The notes beneath the pieces are model-generated. The model was not told where the DNA came from, searched no databases, and saw only the letters and a program-made list of their open reading frames with translations. The position numbers and the translations under genes are program-made. 64,000 nucleotides of DNA from Roseibium aestuarii. Its GTDB lineage: Bacteria; Pseudomonadota; Alphaproteobacteria; Rhizobiales; Stappiaceae. The stretch is taken from the NCBI RefSeq assembly GCF_008477545.1, contig NZ_VORA01000002.1, forward strand, positions 806,001 through 870,000, in the 5' to 3' direction. Shown here one piece after another: positions 37,206 through 45,719 of this stretch (position 1 is its first letter; every line of letters starts with the position of its first letter).

Positions 37206-38186
37206 ATGAAACTCTTGAAGACCCTTGCCGGCGCTCTGCTGGCAAGCGCAGCGCTCGCCACCTCGGCCTTCGCCTGCGAAATCACCCTGAAGTCCTCTGA
37301 CACCCATCCGGACGGCTATCCCACCGTGGAAGCGGTGAAGGAAATGGGCAAGCTGCTCGAGGAGCGCACCGGCGGCCGTCTCTGCGTGGAAGTCTTCCAC
37401 TCCGCCCAGCTGGGTCAGGAGAAGGACACCATCGAACAGACCAAGTTCGGCGTCATCGACCTGAACCGCGTCTCCATGGGCCCCTTCAACAACCTGGTCG
37501 AGGAAACCAAGGTTGTCTCCCTGCCCTACATCTTCAAGGGCGCGGACCACATGCACCGCGTGATGGATGGCCCGGTGGGTGAAGACATCCTCAAGGCCTT
37601 CGAACCGCACGGCTTCGTCGGCCTCGCCTTCTATGACGGCGGCTCGCGCTCCTTCTACAACAAGGTCAAGCCGATCAAGTCCATCGAGGATCTGTCCGGC
37701 ATGAAGGTTCGCGTCATGCAGTCCGACATCTTCGTCGACATGATGTCCGCCCTTGGCGCCAACGCCACACCGATGCCCTATGGCGAGGTCTATTCCTCGA
37801 TCCAGACCGGCGTCATCGACGGGGCCGAGAACAACTGGCCGTCCTACGAATCCTCCGGCCACTATGAGGTCGCGGGCTACTACACCCTCGACGAGCACCT
37901 GATCGTTCCGGAAATCCTCGTCATGTCCAAGGCTTCCTGGGACAAGCTCTCCGCAGAGGATCAGGCCGCCGTTCGCCAGGCCGCCAAGGACAGCGTTCCG
38001 GTGATGCGCGACCTGTGGAAGCAGCGTGAAAAGGCCTCCGAGGAAAAGGTCCGTGCGGCCGGCGTCGAAGTCGTGACCGACATCGACAAGGAGCCCTTCA
38101 TGAAGGCCATGGACAGCGTCTATGCCAAGCATGTCACCTCCGACAAGCTCAAGGATCTGGTCGCCCGCATCCGCGCGACGGACTGA
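37206..38186 (+). CDS. TRAP transporter solute-binding protein, probable uronate binder
   Basis: 326 residues, with a signal peptide of about 23 residues ending TSAFA. GGGAGGAG precedes the ATG. DctP features are [47 protein letters not shown], including the Arg that grips a carboxylate, and the aromatic/acidic pocket typical of sugar-acid binders. Its place between uxaC and the kdu/uxu genes makes glucuronate or galacturonate the likely ligand. A perfect hairpin follows the stop. Confidence 0.92.
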   Translation: MKLLKTLAGALLASAALATSAFACEITLKSSDTHPDGYPTVEAVKEMGKLLEERTGGRLCVEVFHSAQLGQEKDTIEQTKFGVIDLNRVSMGPFNNLVEETKVVSLPYIFKGADHMHRVMDGPVGEDILKAFEPHGFVGLAFYDGGSRSFYNKVKPIKSIEDLSGMKVRVMQSDIFVDMMSALGANATPMPYGEVYSSIQTGVIDGAENNWPSYESSGHYEVAGYYTLDEHLIVPEILVMSKASWDKLSAEDQAAVRQAAKDSVPVMRDLWKQREKASEEKVRAAGVEVVTDIDKEPFMKAMDSVYAKHVTSDKLKDLVARIRATD

Positions 38187-38196
38187 CGCCTGATCC

Positions 38197-38227
38197 GGCC
38201 CCGCGTCCGCCCACCTGACGCGGGGCC
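38197..38227 (+). other. Perfect intercistronic hairpin after the uronate binding-protein gene
   Basis: GGCCCCGCGTC (38197-38207) pairs with GACGCGGGGCC (38217-38227) over 11 bp with a 9-base loop. No T-run follows. It separates dctP from dctQ in the same operon, consistent with raising binding-protein mRNA relative to the permease genes. Confidence 0.7.
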
Positions 38228-38259
38228 ACCCCCTCCTTGTTTGTCCCGGGGACACGACC

Positions 38260-38784
38260 TTGCAAAACCTGATGACATCCGTTGCGCTGGCCCTTGGCCT
38301 GGTCGCAAGGGCAGCCTTGTGGCTGGCCGGTGCCGGCCTGATCCTGATGACGGTCTTCATTTCCGCCCAGGTCTTCATGCGCTATGTGCTGAACGACAGC
38401 CTGATCTGGAGCGAGCCGGCCTCCGTCATCCTCATGGGATGGTTCATCTTTCTGGGCGCTGCCGTCGGCATCCGCGAAGGCTATCACCTCAGCTTCGACG
38501 TGCTGCTCTACTTCTTGCCGCGCGGCGCGAAACTCTGGCTCTTCAGCCTGTCCGACATGGTCGTCGGCGCCTTCGGCATCGGCATGACCTGGTTCGGATC
38601 CCAGCTCGCCGCCTCCGCCTGGAACGTGAAGCTGCCGTCCCTCGGCGTCTCCGGCGCGGTCGATTTTCTGCCCCTTGTCGCAGGCGGATGCCTGCTGACC
38701 GTCTTCTCTCTCGAACGTCTGGCCCGCCGCGCCGCCGGTCTGCCCACGGCCCGCTTTGGCGACGCGGACCCGGAGGCCGCGTGA
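38260..38784 (+). CDS. TRAP transporter small permease subunit (DctQ), uronate operon
   Basis: 174 residues from a TTG start at 38260 (preceded by CCGGGGACA), or 170 residues from ATG 38272; the choice is uncertain. Four hydrophobic segments and the hallmark FMRYVLNDSLIWSEPASVILMGWFIFLGAAVGIREGYH identify DctQ. It partners the large permease that starts one base after its stop. Confidence 0.9.
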   Translation: MQNLMTSVALALGLVARAALWLAGAGLILMTVFISAQVFMRYVLNDSLIWSEPASVILMGWFIFLGAAVGIREGYHLSFDVLLYFLPRGAKLWLFSLSDMVVGAFGIGMTWFGSQLAASAWNVKLPSLGVSGAVDFLPLVAGGCLLTVFSLERLARRAAGLPTARFGDADPEAA

Positions 38785-38785
38785 C

Positions 38786-40066
38786 ATGGAAACTCTCATC
38801 CTCTTCGGAACCTTCACGGTTCTCCTGCTGATCGGAACGCCGGTCGCCTTCTGCCTCGGCGCCTCCGCCCTGGCGACGGTCCTCTACATGGGCCTGCCGC
38901 CGATGATCGTCTTCCAGCAGCTCAATTCCGGCGTGTCGGTCTTCGCACTGATGGCCATTCCCTTCTTCATCTTCGCCGGTGAGATCATGGTGCGTGGCGA
39001 CATTGCCCGCCGCCTCGTGGCACTCGCCGCCGCTGCCGTCGGGCAGATGCGCGGCGGCCTGGGGCAGGTCAACATCGCCGCCTCCGTCCTCTTCGGCGGC
39101 ATCTCCGGGTCCGCCGCAGCCGACGCCACCGCCATCGGCGGTCTGATGATCCCGCAGATGGCCCAACGCGGCTATTCGGTGAACTATGCGGTGAACGTGA
39201 CCGTCACGTCGTCAATCATCGCCCTGATGCTGCCGCCCTCCCACAACATGATCATCTACTCGATCGCCGCCGGCGGCCGCCTGTCGATCGCGGATCTCTT
39301 TACCGCGGGCATCCTGCCTGGCCTGCTGCTTGCCGCATCCCTGATGGTTGCCGCCTGGATGATCGCCAAGCGCGCTGGCTATCCGACGGAGAAATTCCCC
39401 GGCTGGGCCGCCCTTGGCGCGCTCTTCATCAATGCCGTTCCCGGCCTGCTGCTCATCGGCATCATCTTCGGCGGCGTGCGTTCAGGGATCTTCACCGCCT
39501 CCGAAAGCTCCTGCATCGCGGCCGTCTATGCGCTGCTCGTCACCTTCATCGCCTATCGCACCATGAACTGGTCCGGCTTCGTGGAAGCCACCAAGGCTGC
39601 CGTGCGCACCACCGCGATGGTGCTGCTGGTCATCGGCTCCGCGGCGTCCTTCGGCTGGCTGCTGGCCTTCCTGCGCATCCCGGCCGAACTGGTCGAGATG
39701 ATGAAGACCGTGTCCGACAACCCGATCGTCATCCTGCTGCTGATCAACCTGGTCCTGCTGATGCTCGGCACCTTCATGGACATGTCGCCGCTGATCGTCA
39801 TCACCACGCCGATCTTCCTGCCGGTTGCCACCGCCTTCGGCGTCGATCCGGTGCATTTCGGCGTGATCCTCATCCTCAACCTGGGCATCGGCCTGTGCAC
39901 CCCGCCGGTCGGTACCGTACTCTTCGTCGGCTGCGCGGTTGGCCGGATTTCGGTCTGGGAGGCGATCCGCACCATCTGGCCCTTCTACGGTGCCGCCGTC
40001 TTTACCCTGTTGCTCGTCACCTACATTCCGGCGCTCTCCCTGTGGCTGCCGTCCCTGTTCCACTGA
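38786..40066 (+). CDS. TRAP transporter large permease subunit (DctM), uronate operon
   Basis: 426-residue polytopic protein. DctM motifs: LMAIPFFIFAGEIMVRGDIARRLV, GGISGSAAADATAIGGLMIP, LPPSHNMIIYSIAAGG and NLGIGLCTPPVGTVLFVG. Its start lies one base after the DctQ stop. With the preceding two genes it completes a TRAP system likely to import uronates released outside the cell. kdgF follows after 8 bases. Confidence 0.95.
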   Translation: METLILFGTFTVLLLIGTPVAFCLGASALATVLYMGLPPMIVFQQLNSGVSVFALMAIPFFIFAGEIMVRGDIARRLVALAAAAVGQMRGGLGQVNIAASVLFGGISGSAAADATAIGGLMIPQMAQRGYSVNYAVNVTVTSSIIALMLPPSHNMIIYSIAAGGRLSIADLFTAGILPGLLLAASLMVAAWMIAKRAGYPTEKFPGWAALGALFINAVPGLLLIGIIFGGVRSGIFTASESSCIAAVYALLVTFIAYRTMNWSGFVEATKAAVRTTAMVLLVIGSAASFGWLLAFLRIPAELVEMMKTVSDNPIVILLLINLVLLMLGTFMDMSPLIVITTPIFLPVATAFGVDPVHFGVILILNLGIGLCTPPVGTVLFVGCAVGRISVWEAIRTIWPFYGAAVFTLLLVTYIPALSLWLPSLFH

Positions 40067-40074
40067 GGTTGTCC

Positions 40075-40392
40075 ATGACCCTGAAGACCTTTCCGGCCGT
40101 TCAGGCCGACCCCGGCGTCACGCGACAGGTTCTGTCCGAGAGCCCCGAGCTGATGGTGGTCTCCTTCCGCTTTGCCCATGAGGGGGCGGAAGGAAAGCTG
40201 CACGATCATCCGCATATCCAGTCCACCTATGTGGAAAGCGGCCGCTTCCGCTTTTCCCTGGGCGGCGAGGAATTCGAGATCGGCCCCGGAGACAGCTTCG
40301 TCATCCCCTCCGGCGTCCGCCACGGCTGCGTCTGCCTGGAGCCTGGCCGCCTCATCGACACCTTCACGCCCCGCCGCGACGATTTTCTCTGA
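40075..40392 (+). CDS. kdgF: KdgF, cupin that linearises 4,5-unsaturated uronates
   Basis: 105-residue single-domain cupin, the normal KdgF length. Likely metal ligands are H43, H45 and Q49 in KLHDHPHIQSTYV and H83 in SGVRHGC; the C-terminal DTFTPRRDDFL is characteristic of KdgF. The enzyme converts unsaturated galacturonate to 4-deoxy-L-threo-5-hexosulose uronate, feeding KduI encoded next. The unsaturated uronate would come from the GH105 enzyme encoded 16 kb upstream. Confidence 0.92.
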   Translation: MTLKTFPAVQADPGVTRQVLSESPELMVVSFRFAHEGAEGKLHDHPHIQSTYVESGRFRFSLGGEEFEIGPGDSFVIPSGVRHGCVCLEPGRLIDTFTPRRDDFL

Positions 40393-40419
40393 TCCCCTTC
40401 CCGTTCAGGAGCCCTACCG

Positions 40420-41244
40420 ATGCTTTCCGTCGAAACCCGCTACGCCATCGACCCGGCCACCGCCAAGACCCTGGACACGGAGGGCCTGCGCCAGCATTTC
40501 CATGCGTCCGGGCTCTTTGCCGAGGGTGAAATCCGGCTCGTCTATTCCCATTATGACCGCCTGATCATGGGCGGCGCGGTGCCCGGCACCGGATCGCTCA
40601 CCCTCGACAAGGTGGCCGAAGCCGGCACCGCCTCGATCCTCGACCGCCGCGAGATGGGCATCCTCAACATCGGCGAGACCGGACAGGTGACGGTGGACGG
40701 CGAGACCCACGAGGTCGGACGCGGCGATGTGCTCTACATCGGCATGGGCAAGGGACCGGTGACCTTCTCCGGCCCGGGCCGCTTCTACATCCTCTCCGCC
40801 CCCGCTCATCGCGCCTGCCCGACCCGGCTCATCACCGTGAAGGACGCCCGACGTGTCGAACTCGGCGCTCCGGAAACCTGCAACGAGCGCGTCATCCTGC
40901 AGTTCCTCCACCCGGAAGTGGCCGACACCTGCCAGCTTGTCATGGGCTACACCCAGTTCAAGCCGGGCTCCGTCTGGAACACCATGCCCGCCCACCTGCA
41001 TGACCGGCGCATGGAGGCCTATCTCTATTTCGAGCTTGGCCCCGAACAGCGCGTCTTCCACTTCATGGGTCAGCCCCATGAGACCCGCCACCTGGTCATG
41101 GCCAACGAGGAGGTGGTGATCTCCCCGCCCTGGTCGATCCATTGCGGGGCCGGCACGGGCGCCTACACCTTCTGCTGGGCGATGGCCGGCGACAATGTCG
41201 ACTTCACCGACATGGACATGGTGGCCATGGGGGATCTGCGATGA
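40420..41244 (+). CDS. kduI: 5-keto-4-deoxyuronate isomerase
   Basis: 274 residues, full length. The N-terminal VETRYAIDPATAKTLDTEGLRQHF and LIMGGAVPG, and the zinc-site stretch MPAHLHDRRMEAYLYFEL, are strongly conserved in KduI. It isomerises 4-deoxy-L-threo-5-hexosulose uronate to 3-deoxy-D-glycero-2,5-hexodiulosonate. AGGAG precedes the start; the stop overlaps kduD by 4 bases. Confidence 0.96.
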   Translation: MLSVETRYAIDPATAKTLDTEGLRQHFHASGLFAEGEIRLVYSHYDRLIMGGAVPGTGSLTLDKVAEAGTASILDRREMGILNIGETGQVTVDGETHEVGRGDVLYIGMGKGPVTFSGPGRFYILSAPAHRACPTRLITVKDARRVELGAPETCNERVILQFLHPEVADTCQLVMGYTQFKPGSVWNTMPAHLHDRRMEAYLYFELGPEQRVFHFMGQPHETRHLVMANEEVVISPPWSIHCGAGTGAYTFCWAMAGDNVDFTDMDMVAMGDLR

Positions 41245-41969
41245 ACCCCTTCTCCCTCCACGGCAAGACGGCGCTTGTCACCGGCGCCAACACGGGCATC
41301 GGTCAGGCCATAGCGGTCTCGCTCTCCAACGCCGGGGCGCAGGTGCTTTGCGCCGCCCGCCGCGACTGTGACGAGACCCTGTCGATGATCGAGGGCGGCC
41401 GCCATGTCGCCCTCGATTTCACCGACCCCATGGCCGCCACAGGTCTCTTCGAAGCCGAGAAGATCGACATCCTGATCAACAATGCCGGCATCATCCGCCG
41501 CGCCGACAGCGTCGATTTCTCCGAGGCCGACTGGGACGACGTGATGGACGTCAATCTCAAGGCGGTGTTCTTCACCTGTCAGGCCTTCGGCAAGGCCGTC
41601 ATGGCCCGCCAGGGTGAAGGCGCCATCGTCAATATCGCCTCGCTGCTCTCCTTCCAGGGCGGCATCCGCGTGCCGTCCTACACGGCCGCCAAGCATGGCG
41701 TCGCGGGCATCACGAAGATCCTTGCCAATGAATGGGCGGCCAGGCGCGTGAACGTCAACGCCATCGCGCCGGGCTATATCGCCACCAACAACACCCAGGC
41801 CCTGCGGGACGACCCGGTCCGCAACAAGGCCATTCTGGAGCGCATCCCGGCCGGCCGCTGGGGCGAGGCTTCCGACATCGGTGAGACCGCCGTCTTCTTG
41901 TGCTCACCGGCCGCAAAATATATTCACGGCGCCATTCTCAACGTGGATGGAGGCTGGCTTGCCCGCTGA
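41241..41969 (+). CDS. kduD: 2-keto-3-deoxy-D-gluconate dehydrogenase (SDR)
   Basis: 242 residues. The cofactor motif is TGANTGIG and catalytic residues lie in NIASLLSFQGG and [40 protein letters not shown] is typical of KduD. It reduces 3-deoxy-D-glycero-2,5-hexodiulosonate to 2-keto-3-deoxygluconate. It is translationally coupled to kduI (ATGA) and overlaps the start of uxuB by 11-23 bases. Confidence 0.93.
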   Translation: MNPFSLHGKTALVTGANTGIGQAIAVSLSNAGAQVLCAARRDCDETLSMIEGGRHVALDFTDPMAATGLFEAEKIDILINNAGIIRRADSVDFSEADWDDVMDVNLKAVFFTCQAFGKAVMARQGEGAIVNIASLLSFQGGIRVPSYTAAKHGVAGITKILANEWAARRVNVNAIAPGYIATNNTQALRDDPVRNKAILERIPAGRWGEASDIGETAVFLCSPAAKYIHGAILNVDGGWLAR

Positions 41970-43413
41970 TCTGGTACAAGAACTGCCGCGCCTGACCCGA
42001 ACCGGCGCGAAGCCGCAAGCGCGCATCGTCCATCTGGGCCTTGGCGCCTTCTTCCGGGCCCATGGCGCAGTCTATATCGAGGAGGCCGCCCGGGCCTCCG
42101 GCACCGAATGGGGCATCATCGGCGTCAGCCTGCAGAGCGCGACCATGCGCGACAACCTCGCCCCGCAGGAGTTCGTCTACACCGCCCGCGAACTGGGCCC
42201 CGACGGCACGACGGACCGAAAGGTGCAGATCGTCACCGACATTCTGGTTGCCCGCGAGAACCCGGAAGCGGTGCTGGCCGCCATGGCCGATGCCGACATC
42301 CGCATCGTCAGCCTGACCGTGACGGAAAAGGGCTATTGCCACGATCCAGCGACCGGCCGCCTGAACCTCGATCATCCGGACATCCGCCACGACCTTGAGA
42401 GCGACGCCCCGCGTTCAGCCATCGGCTATCTGGTCAAGGCGCTCGCCCGTCGCCGCGCCGCCGGGCTGCCGCCCTTCACGGTGATGACCTGCGACAACCT
42501 TCCCGAAAACGGTCGGCTGCTGCGCGGTCTCGTGCTGGACTTTGCCCGTGCTGTCGATCCGGATCTGGCTGCATGGATCGAGGCGCAGGGCCGCTTCCCC
42601 TGCACCATGGTCGACCGCATCGTGCCCGCCACCAAGCCCGAGGACATTGAAGCCCTCGCCGCAGCAACCGGCACCTTCGACGCCGCACCCGTAATGCACG
42701 AACCTTTTCGTCAGTGGGTGGTCGAGGATGATTTCGTCGCGGCCTATGGCCATGACGCCCGCCCCGACCTTGCGGCAGTCGGCGTCGAACTCGTCACCGA
42801 TGTCACCCCTTACGAGCACATGAAACTGCGGATGCTGAACGGCACCCACTCCTCGCTCGCCTATCTCGGCTATCTCGCCGGCCATGAAACCATCGCCGAG
42901 ACCGTGGCCGATCCGGTCTTTGCCGAGTTCGTCCGGCATCTCTGGCGGCACGAGATCATGCCCTCGTTCGAGGCCCCTGCGGGCGTCGACCTGAAGGCCT
43001 ATGCGGAAGCCCTCTTCACCCGCTACGCCAACCCGGCAATCCGCCATCGCACCTGGCAGATCGCCATGGACGGCAGCCAGAAGCTGCCCCAGCGCATTCT
43101 GGGCACGCTCCGCGACAACCTGGCCGCCGGACGCGACAGCCTGGGCCTGTGCACCGCGGTTGCGGCCTGGATGATCTATGTGGGCGGCACCGACCTGGAC
43201 GGCGCGCCCATCGACGTGCGCGATCCACTGGCGGCGTCTCTCAAGGCGCTCTCGGACAGCGGCAAGACCCCGGGTGACAAGGTCGCCGCGCTTCTTTCCG
43301 AAACCCGGATCTTCGACAAGGCCCTGGCCGATGCCATCCGCCTGCACGTGGAATCCGCCTATCTCCTTCTGACCATCGACGGGGTCCGCCCGGTTCTGGA
43401 GCACATGACATGA
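41947..43413 (+). CDS. uxuB: D-mannonate oxidoreductase (fructuronate reductase)
   Basis: 488 residues from ATG 41947; a TTG at 41959, five bases after GGAGG (41949-41953), is an equally good start. Polyol-specific long-chain dehydrogenase features are present: RIVHLGLGAFFRAHGAVYIEEA, TCDNLPENGRLLRG and the catalytic KLRMLNGTHSSLAY. It reduces D-fructuronate to D-mannonate with NADH. It overlaps kduD upstream and uxuA downstream (4 bases). The context, not the sequence, separates it from the paralogous mannitol dehydrogenase. It might also reduce tagaturonate, as no uxaB is visible. Confidence 0.9.
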   Translation: MEAGLPADLVQELPRLTRTGAKPQARIVHLGLGAFFRAHGAVYIEEAARASGTEWGIIGVSLQSATMRDNLAPQEFVYTARELGPDGTTDRKVQIVTDILVARENPEAVLAAMADADIRIVSLTVTEKGYCHDPATGRLNLDHPDIRHDLESDAPRSAIGYLVKALARRRAAGLPPFTVMTCDNLPENGRLLRGLVLDFARAVDPDLAAWIEAQGRFPCTMVDRIVPATKPEDIEALAAATGTFDAAPVMHEPFRQWVVEDDFVAAYGHDARPDLAAVGVELVTDVTPYEHMKLRMLNGTHSSLAYLGYLAGHETIAETVADPVFAEFVRHLWRHEIMPSFEAPAGVDLKAYAEALFTRYANPAIRHRTWQIAMDGSQKLPQRILGTLRDNLAAGRDSLGLCTAVAAWMIYVGGTDLDGAPIDVRDPLAASLKALSDSGKTPGDKVAALLSETRIFDKALADAIRLHVESAYLLLTIDGVRPVLEHMT

Positions 43414-44588
43414 TCGAGGGCTGGCGCTGGTATGGTGACTTCGACCGCATTTCCCTGGGCGAGATTGCCCAGACAGGTGCGGCCAGCATCGTCACCGCCC
43501 TGCATGAGGTTCCCTATGGCGAGGTCTGGCAGAAGGACACGATCGCCGCACGGCGCAACCGGATCAACCGCGCGGGCTTTGCCTGGACGGTCGTCGAGAG
43601 CCTGCCCCTGCACGAGCGCATCAAGCGCGGCGAGGGCGACCTCTCGGTGCTCCTTGCCAATTATCGCCAGTCCATGGCGAACCTGGCTGCCGAGGGCATC
43701 AAGGTCATCTGCTACAATTTCATGCCGCTGCTGGACTGGACCCGCACGGACCTGACGGCCCCCGTTCACCGCGGCGGCACCTGCCTGCGCTACAGCGAAG
43801 TGCGCATGGCCGCCTTCGACATCTGCATGGTGCGGCGACCCGGCGCCGAAGAGAGCTTCGCCCCGGACACGGTCAAGGCGGCAAAGGCCTGGTTCCAGGC
43901 CAGCACGCAGGAGGACCGGGATCTGCTCACCACGTCGATCATGGCCGGTCTTCCCGGCGCCTATGACCGCTTCGACCCGGACGGCCTGCGCGAGGCGCTC
44001 AAGCCCTATGAAGGCCTGAGCCGCGATGACCTGCGCGCGAACTTCAAGCGCTTCCTCGACGAAGTGATCCCGGCCGCCGAAGAGCTCGGCCTCTCCTTCG
44101 CGGTCCATCCCGACGATCCGCCCAAGGACATTCTCGGCCTGCCGCGCATCGTCACCGGGGCGCAGGACATCGAGAAGATCCTTGCAGCCCACGACAGCCG
44201 GGCCAACGGTCTGACGCTCTGCGCCGGCTCGCTCGGAGCCAACCCGGCCAATGACGTACCGGCCATCGCCCGGCGCTTTGCCGACCGCATCCACTTTGCT
44301 CACCTGCGCAATGTGGCCAAGGAGCCGGACGGCTCCTTCGAGGAGGCCGCCCATCTGGAAGGGGACACGGACATGGTGGCGCTGGTGAAGGCGCTGCTCG
44401 ACGAGGAGACCCGCCGCAAGGCCGAGGGCCGCGCCGATGCGGACATCGTCTTCCGGCCCGATCACGGTCACGAGCTGCTGGATGACGCATCCCGCAAGAC
44501 CCATCCGGGGTATCCGCTGATCGGCCGCATGCGCGGTCTCGCCGAACTGCGCGGCATCATCGCCGGGTTGACCGGCCCGCGCCCCTGA
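43410..44588 (+). CDS. uxuA: Mannonate dehydratase
   Basis: 392 residues, TIM-barrel UxuA family. Conserved segments are WRWYGDFDRISLGEIAQTGAASIVTALHE, KVICYNFMPLLDWTRTDL, LSFAVHPDDPPKDILGLPRIV and FRPDHGHELLDD; His, Asp and Cys residues in these bind the divalent metal. It dehydrates D-mannonate to 2-keto-3-deoxygluconate. It is the last gene of the uronate operon and is followed by a convergent hairpin. Confidence 0.96.
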   Translation: MIEGWRWYGDFDRISLGEIAQTGAASIVTALHEVPYGEVWQKDTIAARRNRINRAGFAWTVVESLPLHERIKRGEGDLSVLLANYRQSMANLAAEGIKVICYNFMPLLDWTRTDLTAPVHRGGTCLRYSEVRMAAFDICMVRRPGAEESFAPDTVKAAKAWFQASTQEDRDLLTTSIMAGLPGAYDRFDPDGLREALKPYEGLSRDDLRANFKRFLDEVIPAAEELGLSFAVHPDDPPKDILGLPRIVTGAQDIEKILAAHDSRANGLTLCAGSLGANPANDVPAIARRFADRIHFAHLRNVAKEPDGSFEEAAHLEGDTDMVALVKALLDEETRRKAEGRADADIVFRPDHGHELLDDASRKTHPGYPLIGRMRGLAELRGIIAGLTGPRP

Positions 44589-44612
44589 TCGGCAGATCCC
44601 TGTCGGACATCA

Positions 44613-44642
44613 CTCCGGCCGCGCTTGATCGCGGGGCCGGAG
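44613..44642. terminator. Hairpin between convergent uxuA and glpR genes
   Basis: CTCCGGCC (44613-44620) plus GCG pairs with CGC (44630-44632) and GGCCGGAG (44635-44642), with a two-base bulge and a 6-base loop. No T-run is present on either side. It is the only structure in the 72-base convergent gap. Confidence 0.5.
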
Positions 44643-44660
44643 GTGTGGCGAAGGCGTGGC

Positions 44661-45440
44661 TCAGTCCGCGCCGCCCGCATCCTCGGCAATATGCACCTCG
44701 ACACCCCAGTCGCGGCACTTGCGCTCCAGCTTGGCCGGCAGCGGGTGATCCATGAAGAGGGCGTCCACCTCCTGCAGCGAGGCGATGCGCGCCGGGGCAT
44801 TGCGCTTGAACTTGGACTGATCGGCCACCAGGAACACCCGGCGCGACTGGGCGATGATCGTCTGGCTGACACCGACTTCCTGAATATCGAAGTCGAGCAG
44901 CAGCCCGTCCTCATCCATCGCCGAACAGCCGATCACCGCCAGATCGAACTTGAACTGCTCGATGGCCTTCATGGTCAGGGTGCCGACCAGACCGCCATCG
45001 GCCCGGCGCACCATGCCCCCGGCGACAATGATGTCGCAGTCCGGGTTGTCGACCAGAATGTTGGCGATGTTCATGTTGTTGGTCACCACCAGCAGATCCT
45101 TGTGGTGCAGCAGCTCGCGGGCCACCGCCTCCGTCGAGGTGCCGATGTTCATGAAGACCGAGGCCCCATCCGGAATTTCCCGCGCGCAGGCCTTGGCGAT
45201 CGCCACCTTGGCCGAGCGATTGAGACCCCGCCGCTCCTCATAGCCGATATTTGACACGCCGGAGGGCAGCACGGCACCGCCATGCACCCGCTCCAGCCGC
45301 CCCAGCTCGGCCAGCTCCGCCAGGTCGCGGCGAATCGTCTGGACGGTCACGTTGAACCGTTCGGCCAGATCTTCGACCGTGACCTTGCCCTCGGCACGGG
45401 CAATCTCGAGTATTTCCGGCAGTCTGAAGGCCTGGCTCAT
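44661..45440 (-). CDS. glpR: DeoR-family repressor, probable GlpR
   Basis: 259 residues from ATG 45440; an ATG at 45458 six codons upstream is possible. The DeoR helix-turn-helix is VEDLAERFNVTVQTIRRDLAELAELG, and the C-terminal sensor domain contains FMNIGTSTEAVARELL and DLAVIGCSAMDEDGLLLDFDIQEV. It is divergent from glpD and the glycerol ABC operon. By family precedent glycerol 3-phosphate would relieve repression. Confidence 0.9.
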   Translation of the reverse strand: MSQAFRLPEILEIARAEGKVTVEDLAERFNVTVQTIRRDLAELAELGRLERVHGGAVLPSGVSNIGYEERRGLNRSAKVAIAKACAREIPDGASVFMNIGTSTEAVARELLHHKDLLVVTNNMNIANILVDNPDCDIIVAGGMVRRADGGLVGTLTMKAIEQFKFDLAVIGCSAMDEDGLLLDFDIQEVGVSQTIIAQSRRVFLVADQSKFKRNAPARIASLQEVDALFMDHPLPAKLERKCRDWGVEVHIAEDAGGAD

Positions 45441-45619
45441 GGCGGATCTTCTGTTCATGTTCCTTTTTGCGCGTTTCACCATGCCCAATTTCGCTTTTGA
45501 GAACAAGAACCGGTCAGGACCCATCTTCACCGCAGCGCAGCATCGTCTTCGCACCTGCACCCCCCGGAAAAACCACAGGCAAGCCCTCACCGCCGCACGC
45601 GTAAGGGCTTGGATTTGCT

Positions 45620-45648
45620 ACGAAAGGCTACAAACGAAAATAAACGAA
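45620..45648. promoter_or_regulatory. Repeated ACGAA motifs upstream of glpD, candidate GlpR sites
   Basis: ACGAA occurs at 45620-45624, 45634-45638 and 45644-45648, the last two as AAACGAA spaced exactly 10 bases. DeoR-type repressors often bind TTCG/CGAA repeats. The rest of the 279-base divergent region (45441-45719) shows a TTGACT at 45658 but no convincing -10. Confidence 0.4.
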
Positions 45649-45719
45649 CATTTCTGATTGACTCTCAGCCGTCATTTGTGTTCGCATGGCCACCGTTGAG
45701 CTTTGGATGGGAGGCCAGG

